Notes: generated by a model not told the origin, from the letters alone. A DNA stretch of 64,000 nucleotides from Adlercreutzia wanghongyangiae (GCF_035989245.1 NZ_JAYMFF010000011.1:1-64000); one strand, 5' to 3'. Positions 15,417 through 23,716 are shown, counted from the stretch's first letter. A program made the numbers and translations.

Positions 15417-16034
15417 CTAGAACGCGGCGTCGAAGGGGTCGGTCACGATGATTTCACTTTGGCCGCGGGTAAGTTCGGTGAGCTTTTCCAGGAAGGGGGT
15501 CTGGGTGCCGTCGAGCATGCGGAAGGTGAGCAGCACGTTCTCGGCGAAGTCGCTCTCCTTTAGCTTGGCTTCGCAGGCCTCGGCGATGCGGCACACCTGC
15601 TCATACAAAGCGTAAGGCACCTCCAAAATCACATCGACGCAAACCGACACCGTGACGACATCTGCCGCGTCGATGGCCGCCTTCGTCGCGTCGGTGTAGG
15701 CGCGCACGAGGCCGCCCGTGCCCAGCAAAATGCCCCCGAAGTAGCGGGTCACCACCACGGCCACGTCCTCAAGCCCCGCATGCTGAATGGCCTGAAGCGT
15801 GGGCATGCCCGCGGTCTTGGCCGGCTCACCGTCATCGGTGTAGCGGATGCGGCCGCCGCGCAGCACGTAGGCGTACACGTTGTGCCGCGCCATGCGGTGG
15901 GCGGCCTTCACCTCGGCAATGAAGGCGAGCGCCTCCTCCTCGGTGGTCGCCGGCGCAATGCGGCCGATGAAGCGGCTCTTCTTCTCGACGATCTCCGCCT
16001 CGGCGGGCGCAGCTATGGTTTTATAGCATTCCAC
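15417..16034 (-). CDS. yigZ: YigZ/IMPACT (UPF0029) family protein
   Basis: A 205-residue cytoplasmic protein of the YigZ family. The signature is intact: KKSRFIGRI, AHRMARHNVYAYVLRGG, DDGEPAKTAGMP, and VVVTRYFGGILLGTGGLVRAY, with the C-terminal ferredoxin-like UPF0029 domain behind. The family is related to eukaryotic IMPACT; its molecular role in bacteria is not settled, though links to translation control and nucleic-acid binding have been suggested. An open frame extends 24 codons upstream through palindromic repeats, but the family begins near YKTI. I therefore choose the GTG at 16034, which gives the usual length. No neighbours suggest a pathway. Confidence 0.85.
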   Translation of the reverse strand: MECYKTIAAPAEAEIVEKKSRFIGRIAPATTEEEALAFIAEVKAAHRMARHNVYAYVLRGGRIRYTDDGEPAKTAGMPTLQAIQHAGLEDVAVVVTRYFGGILLGTGGLVRAYTDATKAAIDAADVVTVSVCVDVILEVPYALYEQVCRIAEACEAKLKESDFAENVLLTFRMLDGTQTPFLEKLTELTRGQSEIIVTDPFDAAF

Positions 16035-16076
16035 GGACGCACCGTCCCTTCTTGTCCCGCCCGCTGAGATCCGTAG

Positions 16077-16096
16077 GGGCGGCCTTGAGGCCGCCC
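16077..16096. repeat. GC-rich palindromic repeat, copy 2
   Basis: Arms GGGCGGCCT and AGGCCGCCC around TG, preceded by CGTAG. It lies 43 bases upstream of the yigZ start, in the 219-base gap after the ABC-F gene, which is filled by related repeats. Confidence 0.6.
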
Positions 16097-16149
16097 GGGG
16101 CCGCAACCGCGCTACGCGCGTTTAATCGCAAGCCTTTCGGTGCTGGGAC

Positions 16150-16169
16150 GGGACGGCTGAAGCCGTCCC
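16150..16169. repeat. GC-rich palindromic repeat, copy 3
   Basis: Arms GGGACGGCT and AGCCGTCCC around GA, followed by CCTACAGAG. Partial relatives ending GGGGCCGTCC follow at about 16190 and 16217, so this gap appears to be an accumulation of decayed copies. Confidence 0.6.
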
Positions 16170-16253
16170 CTACAGAGTGGGAATGACCGGGGCCGTCCTC
16201 CGAGAGATGGGAGTGGCCGGGGCCGTCCCCTACAGAGCCTATCCGCCGCACGA

Positions 16254-18233
16254 TTATTCCCCCAGCTTCTCGGCGGCTTCGAACCACTCGAGCTCCAGGG
16301 CCTCTATTTGGGTTTCGAAGTCGGCGATCTCCTCTTGCATGGCGGTGAGCACCAGGTAGTCGGATTGGTCGGCCGCAGCCATTTCCAGCTGCTTGGCCTC
16401 GATCTTGCCCTTCAGGGTGGCGATCTTCTTCTCATTGGACGTCATGAGCTTGCGCAAGGTGCGCTGCTCGCCGCCGGAGAGGGCGGGGACAGACGGGCTC
16501 CGGGAGGTGTCGGGGGTTGCGGGGCGGCTGAAGCCGCCCCCTACAGAACCGCTCCCCGAGCCTTTCCCGGAAGCGTCCCCGGGGGTGCTCCCCGAGCCTT
16601 TCCCGGAAGCGTCCCCGGGGATGCTCCCAGAGCCTTTCCCGGAAGCGTCCCCGGGGGTGCTCCCAGAGCCTTTCTCGGAGCTGTTCCCGGTGTCTTTCCC
16701 GGAATTTATCGTGACGGAACGGGCGACCCCCGCTTCCTCTTCGAGGCGCAGGTACTCGTCCACGCCGCCGGGCAGGTGGCGCACCTTCCCATCGATCAGC
16801 GCGAACTGGTGATCGGTCACGCGCTCCATGAGGTAGCGGTCGTGGGTAACGAGCAAAAGCGTGCCGGGCCAGCCGTCCAGCAGGCTTTCCACCGCGGCCA
16901 GCATGTCGGTGTCCAGGTCGTTGCCGGGCTCGTCCAAGATGAGCACGTTGGGCTCGTCCAGCAAGATGAGCATCAGCGCGAGCCGTCGCTTCTGGCCGCC
17001 CGACAGGTCGCACACCGGCTCGTTCTGGTCGTCCTTCGTGAAACCCAAACGTTCCAGCAGCTGGCCCGGCGTCATTTCCTTGCCGTCCAGCATGGTGCGG
17101 CGCGAATAGCGGGCGATCACCTGGCGCACGCGATCGTTACCCAGCTTCGTCAGCTCGCCCAGGTGCTGCGACAGCACCGCGAAACGCACGGTCTGGCCGA
17201 TTTTCACCCGCCCGCGATCGAGCGGCTGCAGACCCTGGATAATACGCAAAAGCGTGGTCTTGCCGATGCCGTTGGCGCCCACGATGCCGTAGCGGTCGCC
17301 CGGGCCGATAATCCAGTCCACGTCGTCCAAAATCACGCGGTCGCCGAACCGCAGCGTGGCGCCCTGAAGGTCGACCACCTGCTTGCCGAGCCGTGCCATG
17401 GCCATGCGCTTCAGCTCCAGCTCGTTGCGCAAAGGCGGCACGTCGGCAATGAGCGCCTGGGCCGCGGCCACGTGGAACTTGGGCTTCGTGGCCCGGGCCC
17501 GCGCGCCGCGCGAAAGCCACGCCAGCTCGCGACGCAGGGCGTTCTGGCGCTTCTGCTCGGCCAGAGCCTGCAACCGGTCGCGTTCCACACGCTGCATGAT
17601 ATAGGCCGAGAACCCGCCCTCGAAGGGCCACACCCGCTGCCCCTGCACTTCCCACATGGCCTGGCACACTTCGTCCAGAAACCAGCGATCGTGCGTGACC
17701 ACCAGCAGGGCCCCCGAACCCGGGCGCCAGCGCGTCTTCAGATGATCGGCCAACCAGGTGATGGCGCGCACATCCAGATGGTTGGTGGGCTCGTCCAGCA
17801 TCAGCACGTCCCAGTCGCCGATGAGCAGCCGCGCCAAGTCTACCCTGCGGCGCTGGCCGCCCGACAGCGTGCTCACCGGCGCATCCCAGGCCACATCGCC
17901 CAAAAGCCCCGCGATGATAGCGCGGGTGCGGGCGCTGCCAGCCCACTCGTATTCGGGCACATCGCCCACCACGGCATGCTCCACCGTGTCCTCGTCGCGC
18001 AGGTCGTCGGTCTGCCCCAGCACGCCCACCGACACTCCGCGGGTGCGGATCACGCGGCCGTCGTCCACCTCCACGTCGCCGGCCAGCACCCGCAGAAGCG
18101 TCGATTTGCCGTCGCCGTTCTGGCCCACAATGCCGATGCGCGCGCCTTCGTCAACGCCGAGGGACAATTCGGTGAACACCGTCTTGGTGGGGAATTCCAC
18201 CCGCACTTTTTCGCAACCGAGGAGAAATGCCAC
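16254..18233 (-). CDS. ABC-F family ATPase (Uup-like) with a repeat-expanded linker
   Basis: A 659-residue soluble duplicated ATPase without membrane segments. ABC-F proteins bind the ribosome or DNA branch points rather than transport. First cassette: GQNGDGKST Walker A, LSGGQRRRVDLA signature, VLMLDEPTNHLD. Second cassette: GANGIGKTT, LSGGQKRRLALM, VLILDEPGNDLD. An inter-cassette linker contains QKRQNALRRELAWLSRG. The last ~75 residues form a coiled coil (NEKKIATLKGKIEAKQ), as in Uup. Between cassette 2 and the coiled coil lies an unusual ~85-residue Gly/Ser-rich insert: three near-identical 12-residue repeats of the type GSGSTPGDASGK, then a stretch encoded by a GC-rich palindromic element. 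Start is GTG with AAAGGCGG upstream. Stand-alone, with its own TATAAT box. Family is sure; Uup rather than an antibiotic-protection role is likely. Confidence 0.9.
   Translation of the reverse strand: MAFLLGCEKVRVEFPTKTVFTELSLGVDEGARIGIVGQNGDGKSTLLRVLAGDVEVDDGRVIRTRGVSVGVLGQTDDLRDEDTVEHAVVGDVPEYEWAGSARTRAIIAGLLGDVAWDAPVSTLSGGQRRRVDLARLLIGDWDVLMLDEPTNHLDVRAITWLADHLKTRWRPGSGALLVVTHDRWFLDEVCQAMWEVQGQRVWPFEGGFSAYIMQRVERDRLQALAEQKRQNALRRELAWLSRGARARATKPKFHVAAAQALIADVPPLRNELELKRMAMARLGKQVVDLQGATLRFGDRVILDDVDWIIGPGDRYGIVGANGIGKTTLLRIIQGLQPLDRGRVKIGQTVRFAVLSQHLGELTKLGNDRVRQVIARYSRRTMLDGKEMTPGQLLERLGFTKDDQNEPVCDLSGGQKRRLALMLILLDEPNVLILDEPGNDLDTDMLAAVESLLDGWPGTLLLVTHDRYLMERVTDHQFALIDGKVRHLPGGVDEYLRLEEEAGVARSVTINSGKDTGNSSEKGSGSTPGDASGKGSGSIPGDASGKGSGSTPGDASGKGSGSGSVGGGFSRPATPDTSRSPSVPALSGGEQRTLRKLMTSNEKKIATLKGKIEAKQLEMAAADQSDYLVLTAMQEEIADFETQIEALELEWFEAAEKLGE
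16521..16540. repeat. GC-rich palindromic repeat inside the ABC-F gene
   Basis: Arms GGGGCGGCT and AGCCGCCCC around GA, followed by CCTACAG, matching the intergenic family members at 16077 and 16150. It is translated as part of SVGGGFSRPATPD in the linker before the coiled coil. Confidence 0.65.
16551..16694. repeat. 36-bp in-frame tandem repeat in the ABC-F linker
   Basis: Units at 16551-16586, 16587-16622 and 16623-16658 are almost identical; 16659-16694 is a degenerate fourth. Each encodes 12 residues (GSGSTPGDASGK type). Unit length is a multiple of three, so copy-number changes would keep the frame. Confidence 0.85.
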
Positions 18234-18270
18234 GCGGGCCGCCTTTCGCTTACTTTCGTTTTGGAAGCAG

Positions 18271-18276
18271 ATTATA
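18271..18276 (-). promoter_or_regulatory. -10 box of the ABC-F gene
   Basis: A perfect TATAAT on the minus strand, straddling the gap just before the MFS stop codon and about 37 bases before the ABC-F GTG. The -35 is not recognisable. It suggests independent transcription of the ABC-F gene. Confidence 0.4.
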
Positions 18277-18278
18277 CG

Positions 18279-19670
18279 CTAGCGAATCTTCCACAGTGCC
18301 GTGGCCAATACGGCAGCCGAGAACAACGTGGACAGGCCGAAGGCCGCCTCGTAGGGCAGCGCCGTCAGCGCCGCGCCGCCGTCCACCCCGGCCGCGGCCA
18401 CCGCGCCTGCGCCCAGCGCCGAGATGATCAGCATCATCAGCGCGGTGCCCAGCGAAGCGCAGGCCTGACGGGCCGTGGCGAAAAACGCGCTGCCGTCCAT
18501 GATAAGGTGCCGATCCAGCCCCGAAAGGCCCCAGGAATTCAGCGGCCCCACCAAGGCGCTCACGCCCACGGCCCGCACGCCCTGCAAGGTGGTGAGCAGC
18601 CACAGCGGCGCATCGGAGCCCACGAACATGAACGAGCCGGCGCCCACGGTGAGGAACAGGGCCGCCGTCACGCACACCTTGCGCGGCCCGATGCGGTCCA
18701 CCAGCACACCGGCCAGCGGGTTCACGAACAGCGCCACCACCGTGGCGGGAATGAAGGCGATGCCCGCATCCAAAGCCGTCATGCCGCAGGGCCCCTGGAT
18801 GAACAGCGGCAGAATGAGCGTGATGCCCATGAACGAGGCGAACAGGCAGTTCTGCGCCACGAACGCCGCGCGGTAATGACGCGAGCGGAAGATGCCCATG
18901 GAGATGAGCGGATGCTCGATGCGCCGCTGGCGCAGCACGAACATCACGATAAATACGGCGCCCAGCAGCGCGGGCACCCACACTTGGAAGGCCGTCAGCG
19001 GCATGGCGGCCGCATTGGAGGCGCCCAGCAGCAGACCGCCGAATCCCAAGGTGGACTGCACGAACGACGGGAAATCGAAGACGGCGTCCGATTCATGGTC
19101 GCCGTGGCTCTTCACCAGCAGGGCCGTGGCCGTCCACAACAGCGCCAACAGCCCCACCAGCATCACGTAGAAGCTGCGCCAGCCCCAGGTGCCCGCAAGC
19201 GCACCGCCGATGAGCGGCCCGATGTTGGGCGCGAACCCCATGGCGATGCCGCCGATGCCCATGGCCGTGCCCGTGCGCTCGCGCGGAAAGCGTGTCATAG
19301 CCACCGACTGCACGAGCGGCAGGGTGATGCCCGTGGCAATGGCCTGCAGCACGCGAGCAACGATGAGCACCGCGAACGTCGGCGCGAAGAAGCCGGCCGC
19401 CGAACCGGCCAGGTAGAACCCGAGGGCCAGATACACCAGGCGCTTCACCGACAGGCGCCGCGACAGGAACGTGACCACCGGCACGGTAATGCCCATTACC
19501 AGCATGTACGCGGTGGTCACCCACTGCCCCACCGCCGCGTCGATGGCGAAGTCGTCGCATACCTCGGTGAGCATGGAGTTCATCACCGTCTGGGTGAGCG
19601 AGCCTAAGGCGCAGGTGATAACGACAATGGCGAACAGGGCATAGGCGTGCCCTTTTTCGGAAAGATGCAT
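18279..19670 (-). CDS. MFS multidrug exporter, DHA2 (EmrB/QacA-like) family
   Basis: A 463-residue integral membrane protein with about 14 predicted helices, matching drug:H+ antiporters of the DHA2 group. The N terminus resembles the family (VNSMLTEVCDDF-type loop after helix 1, then AVGQWVTTAYMLVMGI). Motif-C-like GFAPNIGPLIGGAL lies in helix 5, and DRIGPRKVCV follows the central loop. The open frame starts 23 codons earlier, but the ATG at 19670 has GGAGG five bases upstream, so that is the start. Substrates cannot be told. It sits alone between pth and the ABC-F gene. Confidence 0.88.
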   Translation of the reverse strand: MHLSEKGHAYALFAIVVITCALGSLTQTVMNSMLTEVCDDFAIDAAVGQWVTTAYMLVMGITVPVVTFLSRRLSVKRLVYLALGFYLAGSAAGFFAPTFAVLIVARVLQAIATGITLPLVQSVAMTRFPRERTGTAMGIGGIAMGFAPNIGPLIGGALAGTWGWRSFYVMLVGLLALLWTATALLVKSHGDHESDAVFDFPSFVQSTLGFGGLLLGASNAAAMPLTAFQVWVPALLGAVFIVMFVLRQRRIEHPLISMGIFRSRHYRAAFVAQNCLFASFMGITLILPLFIQGPCGMTALDAGIAFIPATVVALFVNPLAGVLVDRIGPRKVCVTAALFLTVGAGSFMFVGSDAPLWLLTTLQGVRAVGVSALVGPLNSWGLSGLDRHLIMDGSAFFATARQACASLGTALMMLIISALGAGAVAAAGVDGGAALTALPYEAAFGLSTLFSAAVLATALWKIR

Positions 19671-19743
19671 GGAAACCTCCGTACCTTCATCGGGTTCATC
19701 GGCGTTCAAGATTTCGCTCGGGCGCCCTCGGCGAGGCACGTTG

Positions 19744-19781
19744 CTACAAAACGAACGGAAGGGCGCACTGGCGCCCTTCCG
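19744..19781 (-). terminator. Terminator after pth
   Basis: Minus-strand hairpin with 11-bp arms CGGAAGGGCGC/GCGCCCTTCCG and a four-base loop (19781-19756), followed by TTCGTTTTGTAG. It closes the glmU-prs-pth unit ahead of the MFS gene. Confidence 0.8.
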
Positions 19782-19811
19782 CTATTATAGCGCTTCCCCG
19801 CGGCACAGCCG

Positions 19812-20384
19812 TCAGTTGAATCGCTGTTGGGTCTTCTCCAAGCCGTTGTCCATAAGGTACGTCACCGCGCTCGCCCCCTCGGCCACGGCGTGCTGAAAGG
19901 CCTCGGCGTCGTCCTTGCGCGGTTGCGAGAGCACCCAATCGACCACGGGCTTGCGTCCCGGCGGCCGCCCGATGCCGATGCGCACACGGTACCAATCGCG
20001 GGTGCCCAGCTTGTCGCAGATGGAGCGCAGCCCGTTGTGGCCGGCATGTCCTCCGCCGAACTTCACGCGGATGGTGCCCGGGTCGATGTCCAGCTCGTCG
20101 TGGATGACGATGAGGTGGTCGGGATCCACACCGTAGGTCTTCATAAGCGTCTTCACCGGACCGCCCGAGGTGTTCATGTAGCTCTGGGGCTTCGCGAGCA
20201 CCACTTCCTCCCCACGCCACTTTCCCTTGGCCGTGAGCGCCCCGCCCTCGGTCTTCCAGTAACGGCAGCCCAGCTCCTCGGCCAACGCATCCACGGTATC
20301 GAACCCGGCGTTGTGCCGCGTATGCTCATATTCCCCGCCCGGATTCCCCAGGCCGACGATTAAATATGTTGTCTTATCTTCCAC
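19812..20384 (-). CDS. pth: Peptidyl-tRNA hydrolase
   Basis: A 190-residue Pth that frees tRNA from peptidyl-tRNA dropped by the ribosome. The catalytic His lies in NPGGEYEHTRHNAGFD, with the conserved KPQSYMNTSGGPV, VIHDELDIDPGTIRVKFGGGHAGHNGLRSI and WYRVRIGIGRPP motifs. The start is GTG with a weak GAG ribosome site. It is separated from prs by 188 bases holding a long palindromic element, and is followed by a strong terminator. The glmU-prs-pth order is a conserved housekeeping arrangement. Confidence 0.95.
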   Translation of the reverse strand: MEDKTTYLIVGLGNPGGEYEHTRHNAGFDTVDALAEELGCRYWKTEGGALTAKGKWRGEEVVLAKPQSYMNTSGGPVKTLMKTYGVDPDHLIVIHDELDIDPGTIRVKFGGGHAGHNGLRSICDKLGTRDWYRVRIGIGRPPGRKPVVDWVLSQPRKDDAEAFQHAVAEGASAVTYLMDNGLEKTQQRFN

Positions 20385-20440
20385 TTTTTCTCAAATCTTT
20401 TGTCGCGCCAGTGGTCCCGAAGGCAGCAAAGTCAACGTAG

Positions 20441-20557
20441 ATTCGAGATAGCGGGTGAGGGTCCGCGCGGAGTTCCGCAGCGAACGGAAATGCCCAGTGG
20501 GCATTTCCGCCGAGCGAGGACTGTCTGAGCACGGCGCCCTTACCCGCTAGCTCGAAT
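20441..20557. repeat. 117-base long imperfect palindrome between prs and pth
   Basis: The outer arms start ATTCGAG-TAGCGGGT and end ACCCGCTA-CTCGAAT. The core is a perfect 12-bp palindrome (CGGAAATGCCCA and its complement, 20485-20509). Most of the element can fold into one extended hairpin with internal loops. It is not coding and lacks a terminal T-run. It resembles an interspersed palindromic element or an mRNA-processing structure between co-transcribed genes. No second copy is seen in the window. Confidence 0.7.
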
Positions 20558-20572
20558 CGGACAGCCCAAAAG

Positions 20573-21538
20573 CTATTCGAACAGCTTCCCGATAGAGCCG
20601 TTGTTGTAGACCACATCGATGGTCTGGGCGAACAAGGGAGCGATGGACAGCACCTTGATCTTGCCCGTCTGGCGCGCCAGCGGCACCGGCACGGCGTTGG
20701 TGACCACCACTTCCTCGATAGGCGAGTTCTCCAGGCGCTCATAGGCCGGGCCGGAGAACAGGCCGTGGGTGGCGCAGGCGTACACCTCGGCGGCGCCCTT
20801 CGCCTTCAGCGTCTGGGCGGCGGCCACCAGCGAGCCCGCGGTATCGATCATGTCGTCGTTCAGAATGCAGATCTTGTCGGTCACGTCGCCGATGAGCGCG
20901 GTGATCTCGGCTTGGTTGTGCTTGGGACGGTCCTTGTGCATGATGGCCAGATCGCAGTCAAGCGCCGTGGAGAACTTCTTCGCGGCCTTCGCACGGCCCA
21001 CGTCGGGCGACACCACGCACAGGCGGTCGGCATCCAGCCCCTTGTTGCGGAAGTAGTCCACGAAGATAGGCATGGCGGTCATGTGGTTCACCGGAATGTC
21101 GAAGAAGCCCTGGATGGCGTCCTGATGCAAGTCCACCGTGATGACGTTGTCGACGCCCGACACCGTGAGCAGATCGGCCACCAGCTTCGCCGTGATGGGC
21201 TCGCGCGGGGCGGCCTTGCGATCCTGGCGGGCGTAGCCGTAATGAGCCACCACCGCCGAGATGGAACGGGCGCTGGCGCGCTTGGCGGCGTCGGCCATGA
21301 TGAGCAGCTCCATGAGCGCGTCGTTCACATCGAAGCCCTCGCTGGCGCACACCGACTGGATGAGGAACACGTCGGCGCCGCGGATAGACTCCTGGTAGCG
21401 AGCGTAGATCTCGCCGTTGGCGAACTTCTCGTGCTTGATGTTGCCGAGGCTCACGTTCAGGTTCTTCGCGATTTCCTCGGCCAGCTCCGGATTCACCGAG
21501 CCGGAGAACAGGGCCATGCGCTTGGTCATCTCGGTCAT
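20573..21538 (-). CDS. prs: Ribose-phosphate pyrophosphokinase
   Basis: A 321-residue PRPP synthase that transfers pyrophosphate from ATP to ribose 5-phosphate, feeding nucleotide, histidine and tryptophan synthesis. It begins MALFSGSVNPELAEEIA and has the ATP-loop YARQDRKAAPREPITAK, the PRPP signature VVSPDVGRAKAAKKFS, and the flexible catalytic loop with KDRPKHN. The usual PRPP phosphate loop DDMIDTAGS is present. Length is standard. The ATG lies 88 bases after glmU, with AAGGGACG upstream. Confidence 0.96.
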   Translation of the reverse strand: MTEMTKRMALFSGSVNPELAEEIAKNLNVSLGNIKHEKFANGEIYARYQESIRGADVFLIQSVCASEGFDVNDALMELLIMADAAKRASARSISAVVAHYGYARQDRKAAPREPITAKLVADLLTVSGVDNVITVDLHQDAIQGFFDIPVNHMTAMPIFVDYFRNKGLDADRLCVVSPDVGRAKAAKKFSTALDCDLAIMHKDRPKHNQAEITALIGDVTDKICILNDDMIDTAGSLVAAAQTLKAKGAAEVYACATHGLFSGPAYERLENSPIEEVVVTNAVPVPLARQTGKIKVLSIAPLFAQTIDVVYNNGSIGKLFE

Positions 21539-21626
21539 AGGGTGCGTCCCTTCTGCAACGGGTTTTCAGCTTCGGCTATTGTAGTACGCGGCGCGGCCGA
21601 CGCGGAGGGCAACGGCCCGCTTTGCG

Positions 21627-23003
21627 CTATTTCTTCTTCTCGATGGGGTGCGCCGCCACCCAACCGGCGATCTCGGACTGGCGGGCGCGACCCAGGGCCA
21701 AGGCTCCTGGCGTCACGTCCTTCGTGATGGTGGAGCCCGCGCCCACCAGCGCGCCGGCGCCGATGGTCACCGGGGCCACCATCATGGTGTCGCTGCCCAC
21801 GAAGGCGTCGTCCCCGATAACGGTGGCGTGCTTGTTCACGCCGTCGTAGTTGCAGGTGATGGAGCCGGCGCCGATGTTCACGCCCTCGCCCATGGTGGTG
21901 TCGCCGATGTAGGACAGGTGCGGCACCTTGCTGCCCTTCCCGATGGTGGACTTCTTGATCTCCACGTGGGTGCCGGCCTTCGCGCCCTCGCACAGGTGCG
22001 TGGCCGGGCGCAGGTAGGCGCGCGGGCCGCAGGTGGCGCCGTCGTCGATGCGCGCCTCCACGGCCACCGTCTCGTCGATAACGCAGCCGCGGCCCACCAC
22101 CGTGTCGGTCAGGCGGCTGTTCGGGCCGATGACGCTGTCCTCGCCCACCGTCGTCTTGCCCAGCAGCATCACGGCGGGCAGCAGCTCCACGTCGGGCGCG
22201 ATTTCCACCTCGGGGCCGATGAACGTGGTGGCCGGATCCCACATGGTCACGCCCGCGGCCATGTGCGTGTCGTTGATGCGCCGCTGCATGACGCGCGTGG
22301 CGTCGGCCAGCTGGCGGCGCGAGTTCACGCCCAGACACTGCTCGGGGTCGGCCGTCTTGTAGGCGAGCACGGGACGCCCCGCCGCCCGGCTGATGGCCAG
22401 CACGTCGGTAAGGTAGAACTCGCCCTGGGCATTGTCGGAGCCCACCTGCTCCAAAGCCTCGAAGAGCGCCTGGGCATCGAAGCAGTAGAAGCCCGAGTTG
22501 CACTCGGTGATGGCCGCTTCCTCGGGGCTCGCGTCCTTCTGCTCCACGATGCGGGCCACTTCCCCGGCGCCGTCGCGCACGATGCGGCCGTAGCCGAAGG
22601 GGTTGGCCAGCTCCATGGTGAGCACGATGACCGCGGCGTTGTGCTCTTCGCGCAAGGCGGCCATCTCGGCGATGGTCTCGGGACGAATGAGCGGCGAGTC
22701 GCCGGAAAGCACCATCACCGCGCCGTCGAAGCCGGCCAGGGCCTCCTTGGCGGCAAGCACCGCATCGGCCGTGCCGCGCTGGGACTGCTGCACCACCACG
22801 TCCGTATCGGCTTCCACCAGCGGAATCACCCGCTCGCGCTGATGCCCCACCACGGTGACCACCTTGTCGGCGCCAGCGGCCTTCGCGGCCTCCACCACCC
22901 ATCGTACGAGCGGTCGGCCCAGCACCTCGTGGACCACCTTCGGCTTCTTCGACTTCATGCGGGTGCCGGCCCCCGCCGCCAGAATAATCGCAGCAGTTTC
23001 CAT
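21627..23003 (-). CDS. glmU: Bifunctional UDP-GlcNAc pyrophosphorylase/GlcN-1-P acetyltransferase
   Basis: A 458-residue GlmU that makes UDP-N-acetylglucosamine for the cell wall. The N-terminal uridyltransferase domain carries LAAGAGTRMKSKKPKVVHEV and QQSQRGTADAV. A left-handed beta-helix acetyltransferase domain follows, with hexapeptide repeats and the conserved EIKKSTIGKGSKVPHLSYIGD and NYDGVNKHATVIGDDAFVGS stretches. The frame is open for 31 further codons, but the ATG at 23003 is directly before TAAIILAAG and has AAAGG upstream, so it is the start. First gene of glmU-prs-pth; a TATACT box near 23059-23064 on the minus strand may be its promoter. Confidence 0.96.
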   Translation of the reverse strand: METAAIILAAGAGTRMKSKKPKVVHEVLGRPLVRWVVEAAKAAGADKVVTVVGHQRERVIPLVEADTDVVVQQSQRGTADAVLAAKEALAGFDGAVMVLSGDSPLIRPETIAEMAALREEHNAAVIVLTMELANPFGYGRIVRDGAGEVARIVEQKDASPEEAAITECNSGFYCFDAQALFEALEQVGSDNAQGEFYLTDVLAISRAAGRPVLAYKTADPEQCLGVNSRRQLADATRVMQRRINDTHMAAGVTMWDPATTFIGPEVEIAPDVELLPAVMLLGKTTVGEDSVIGPNSRLTDTVVGRGCVIDETVAVEARIDDGATCGPRAYLRPATHLCEGAKAGTHVEIKKSTIGKGSKVPHLSYIGDTTMGEGVNIGAGSITCNYDGVNKHATVIGDDAFVGSDTMMVAPVTIGAGALVGAGSTITKDVTPGALALGRARQSEIAGWVAAHPIEKKK

Positions 23004-23113
23004 GAAACGCCTTTCTATAGTCACGCGTGCGCCCACAGCGCTCAATTCCAATAGGCCAGTATAACGCATGGCCCTTATAATCGAGAAAACAGCCACGGAG
23101 AAAGGACGGACCC

Positions 23114-23653
23114 ATGGCCCAGGGTTTGGAAGAGCTCAGCCGCGAGCAGCTGGTAAAGCTTTTGGAAATCACCGCAAAGGACCTTATCGCGCTGGACGGC
23201 ACCTGGTTCCAATCGCTGGAGCGCGCGCAGGGCATGGACGAGGCCATGGAGCACGACCGCGGCGCATGGCGGCGCTTCGTTCCCAGCGAGGCGCGGCGCT
23301 TAAAGCAGCTGCTGGAGCTGCCCGACGGCTGCGGGCTGGCGGGCCTGGCGAAGGCGCTGCCCTTCCGGTGCACGTCGCTGGCCAACGAATGGGAGCTGAT
23401 CTGGGACGACGACGGGCGCGCCCTCACGTTCCGCATCACCAACTGCCGCGTGCAGAATGCGCGCTCGCGCAAGGGCATGGAGTTCCACCCCTGCAAGAGC
23501 GTGGGCGAGCTGGAATACGCCGGCTTTGCTACGGCGCTGGACGATCGCATCCAGTGCGAATGCCTTAGCTGCTTCCCCGACATCACCGACAGCACCTGCA
23601 ACTGCGCCTGGCGGTTCTGGCTCGCGGACGAGGGAGCGCGTCGGACGGTCTAA
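23114..23653 (+). CDS. DUF6125-like cysteine-containing protein
   Basis: A 179-residue soluble protein on the plus strand, opposite to its neighbours. The N-terminal third is helical (GLEELSREQLVKLLEITAKDLIALDGTWF). The second half has a conserved-looking segment RVQNARSRKGMEFHPCKSVG, then ECLSCFPDITDSTCNCAWRF, giving five closely placed Cys that could bind metal. I recognise the pattern of the DUF6125 family, found in Coriobacteriia and Clostridia and perhaps related to the ATC-hydrolase-like proteins; its function is unknown. The ATG has AAAGGA seven bases upstream and a TATAAT box at 23076-23081. The last six codons (GARRTV) and the stop lie at the edge of and within a palindromic repeat, so the natural C terminus may have been altered by repeat insertion. 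Confidence 0.75.
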   Translation: MAQGLEELSREQLVKLLEITAKDLIALDGTWFQSLERAQGMDEAMEHDRGAWRRFVPSEARRLKQLLELPDGCGLAGLAKALPFRCTSLANEWELIWDDDGRALTFRITNCRVQNARSRKGMEFHPCKSVGELEYAGFATALDDRIQCECLSCFPDITDSTCNCAWRFWLADEGARRTV

Positions 23654-23716
23654 AGGCCGCCCCTACGGAGAAGGCAGAGGCAGAGCGGAGCGCGTCGGGC
23701 GGCCTAAAGGCCGCCC
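23646..23716. repeat. Two GC-rich palindromic repeats after the DUF6125-like gene
   Basis: Copies at 23646-23665 and 23697-23716, the latter with perfect arms GGGCGGCCT/AGGCCGCCC, each preceded by GAGCGCGTCGG and followed by CCTACGG. They form a direct repeat of about 51-base period. The first overlaps the stop codon of the DUF6125-like gene. They lie between convergent genes and may act as 3' hairpins. Confidence 0.7.

Noticed and set aside
19781..19797. TATAAT box before the pth terminator as an MFS promoter
   Set aside because: It lies directly before the strong terminator hairpin, has no -35, and is part of a short inverted repeat. Transcription from it would mostly stop at once.
21535..23601. 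A 688-codon minus-strand frame over glmU and the DUF6125-like gene
   Set aside because: It is an out-of-frame shadow of glmU and antisense to the DUF6125-like gene.
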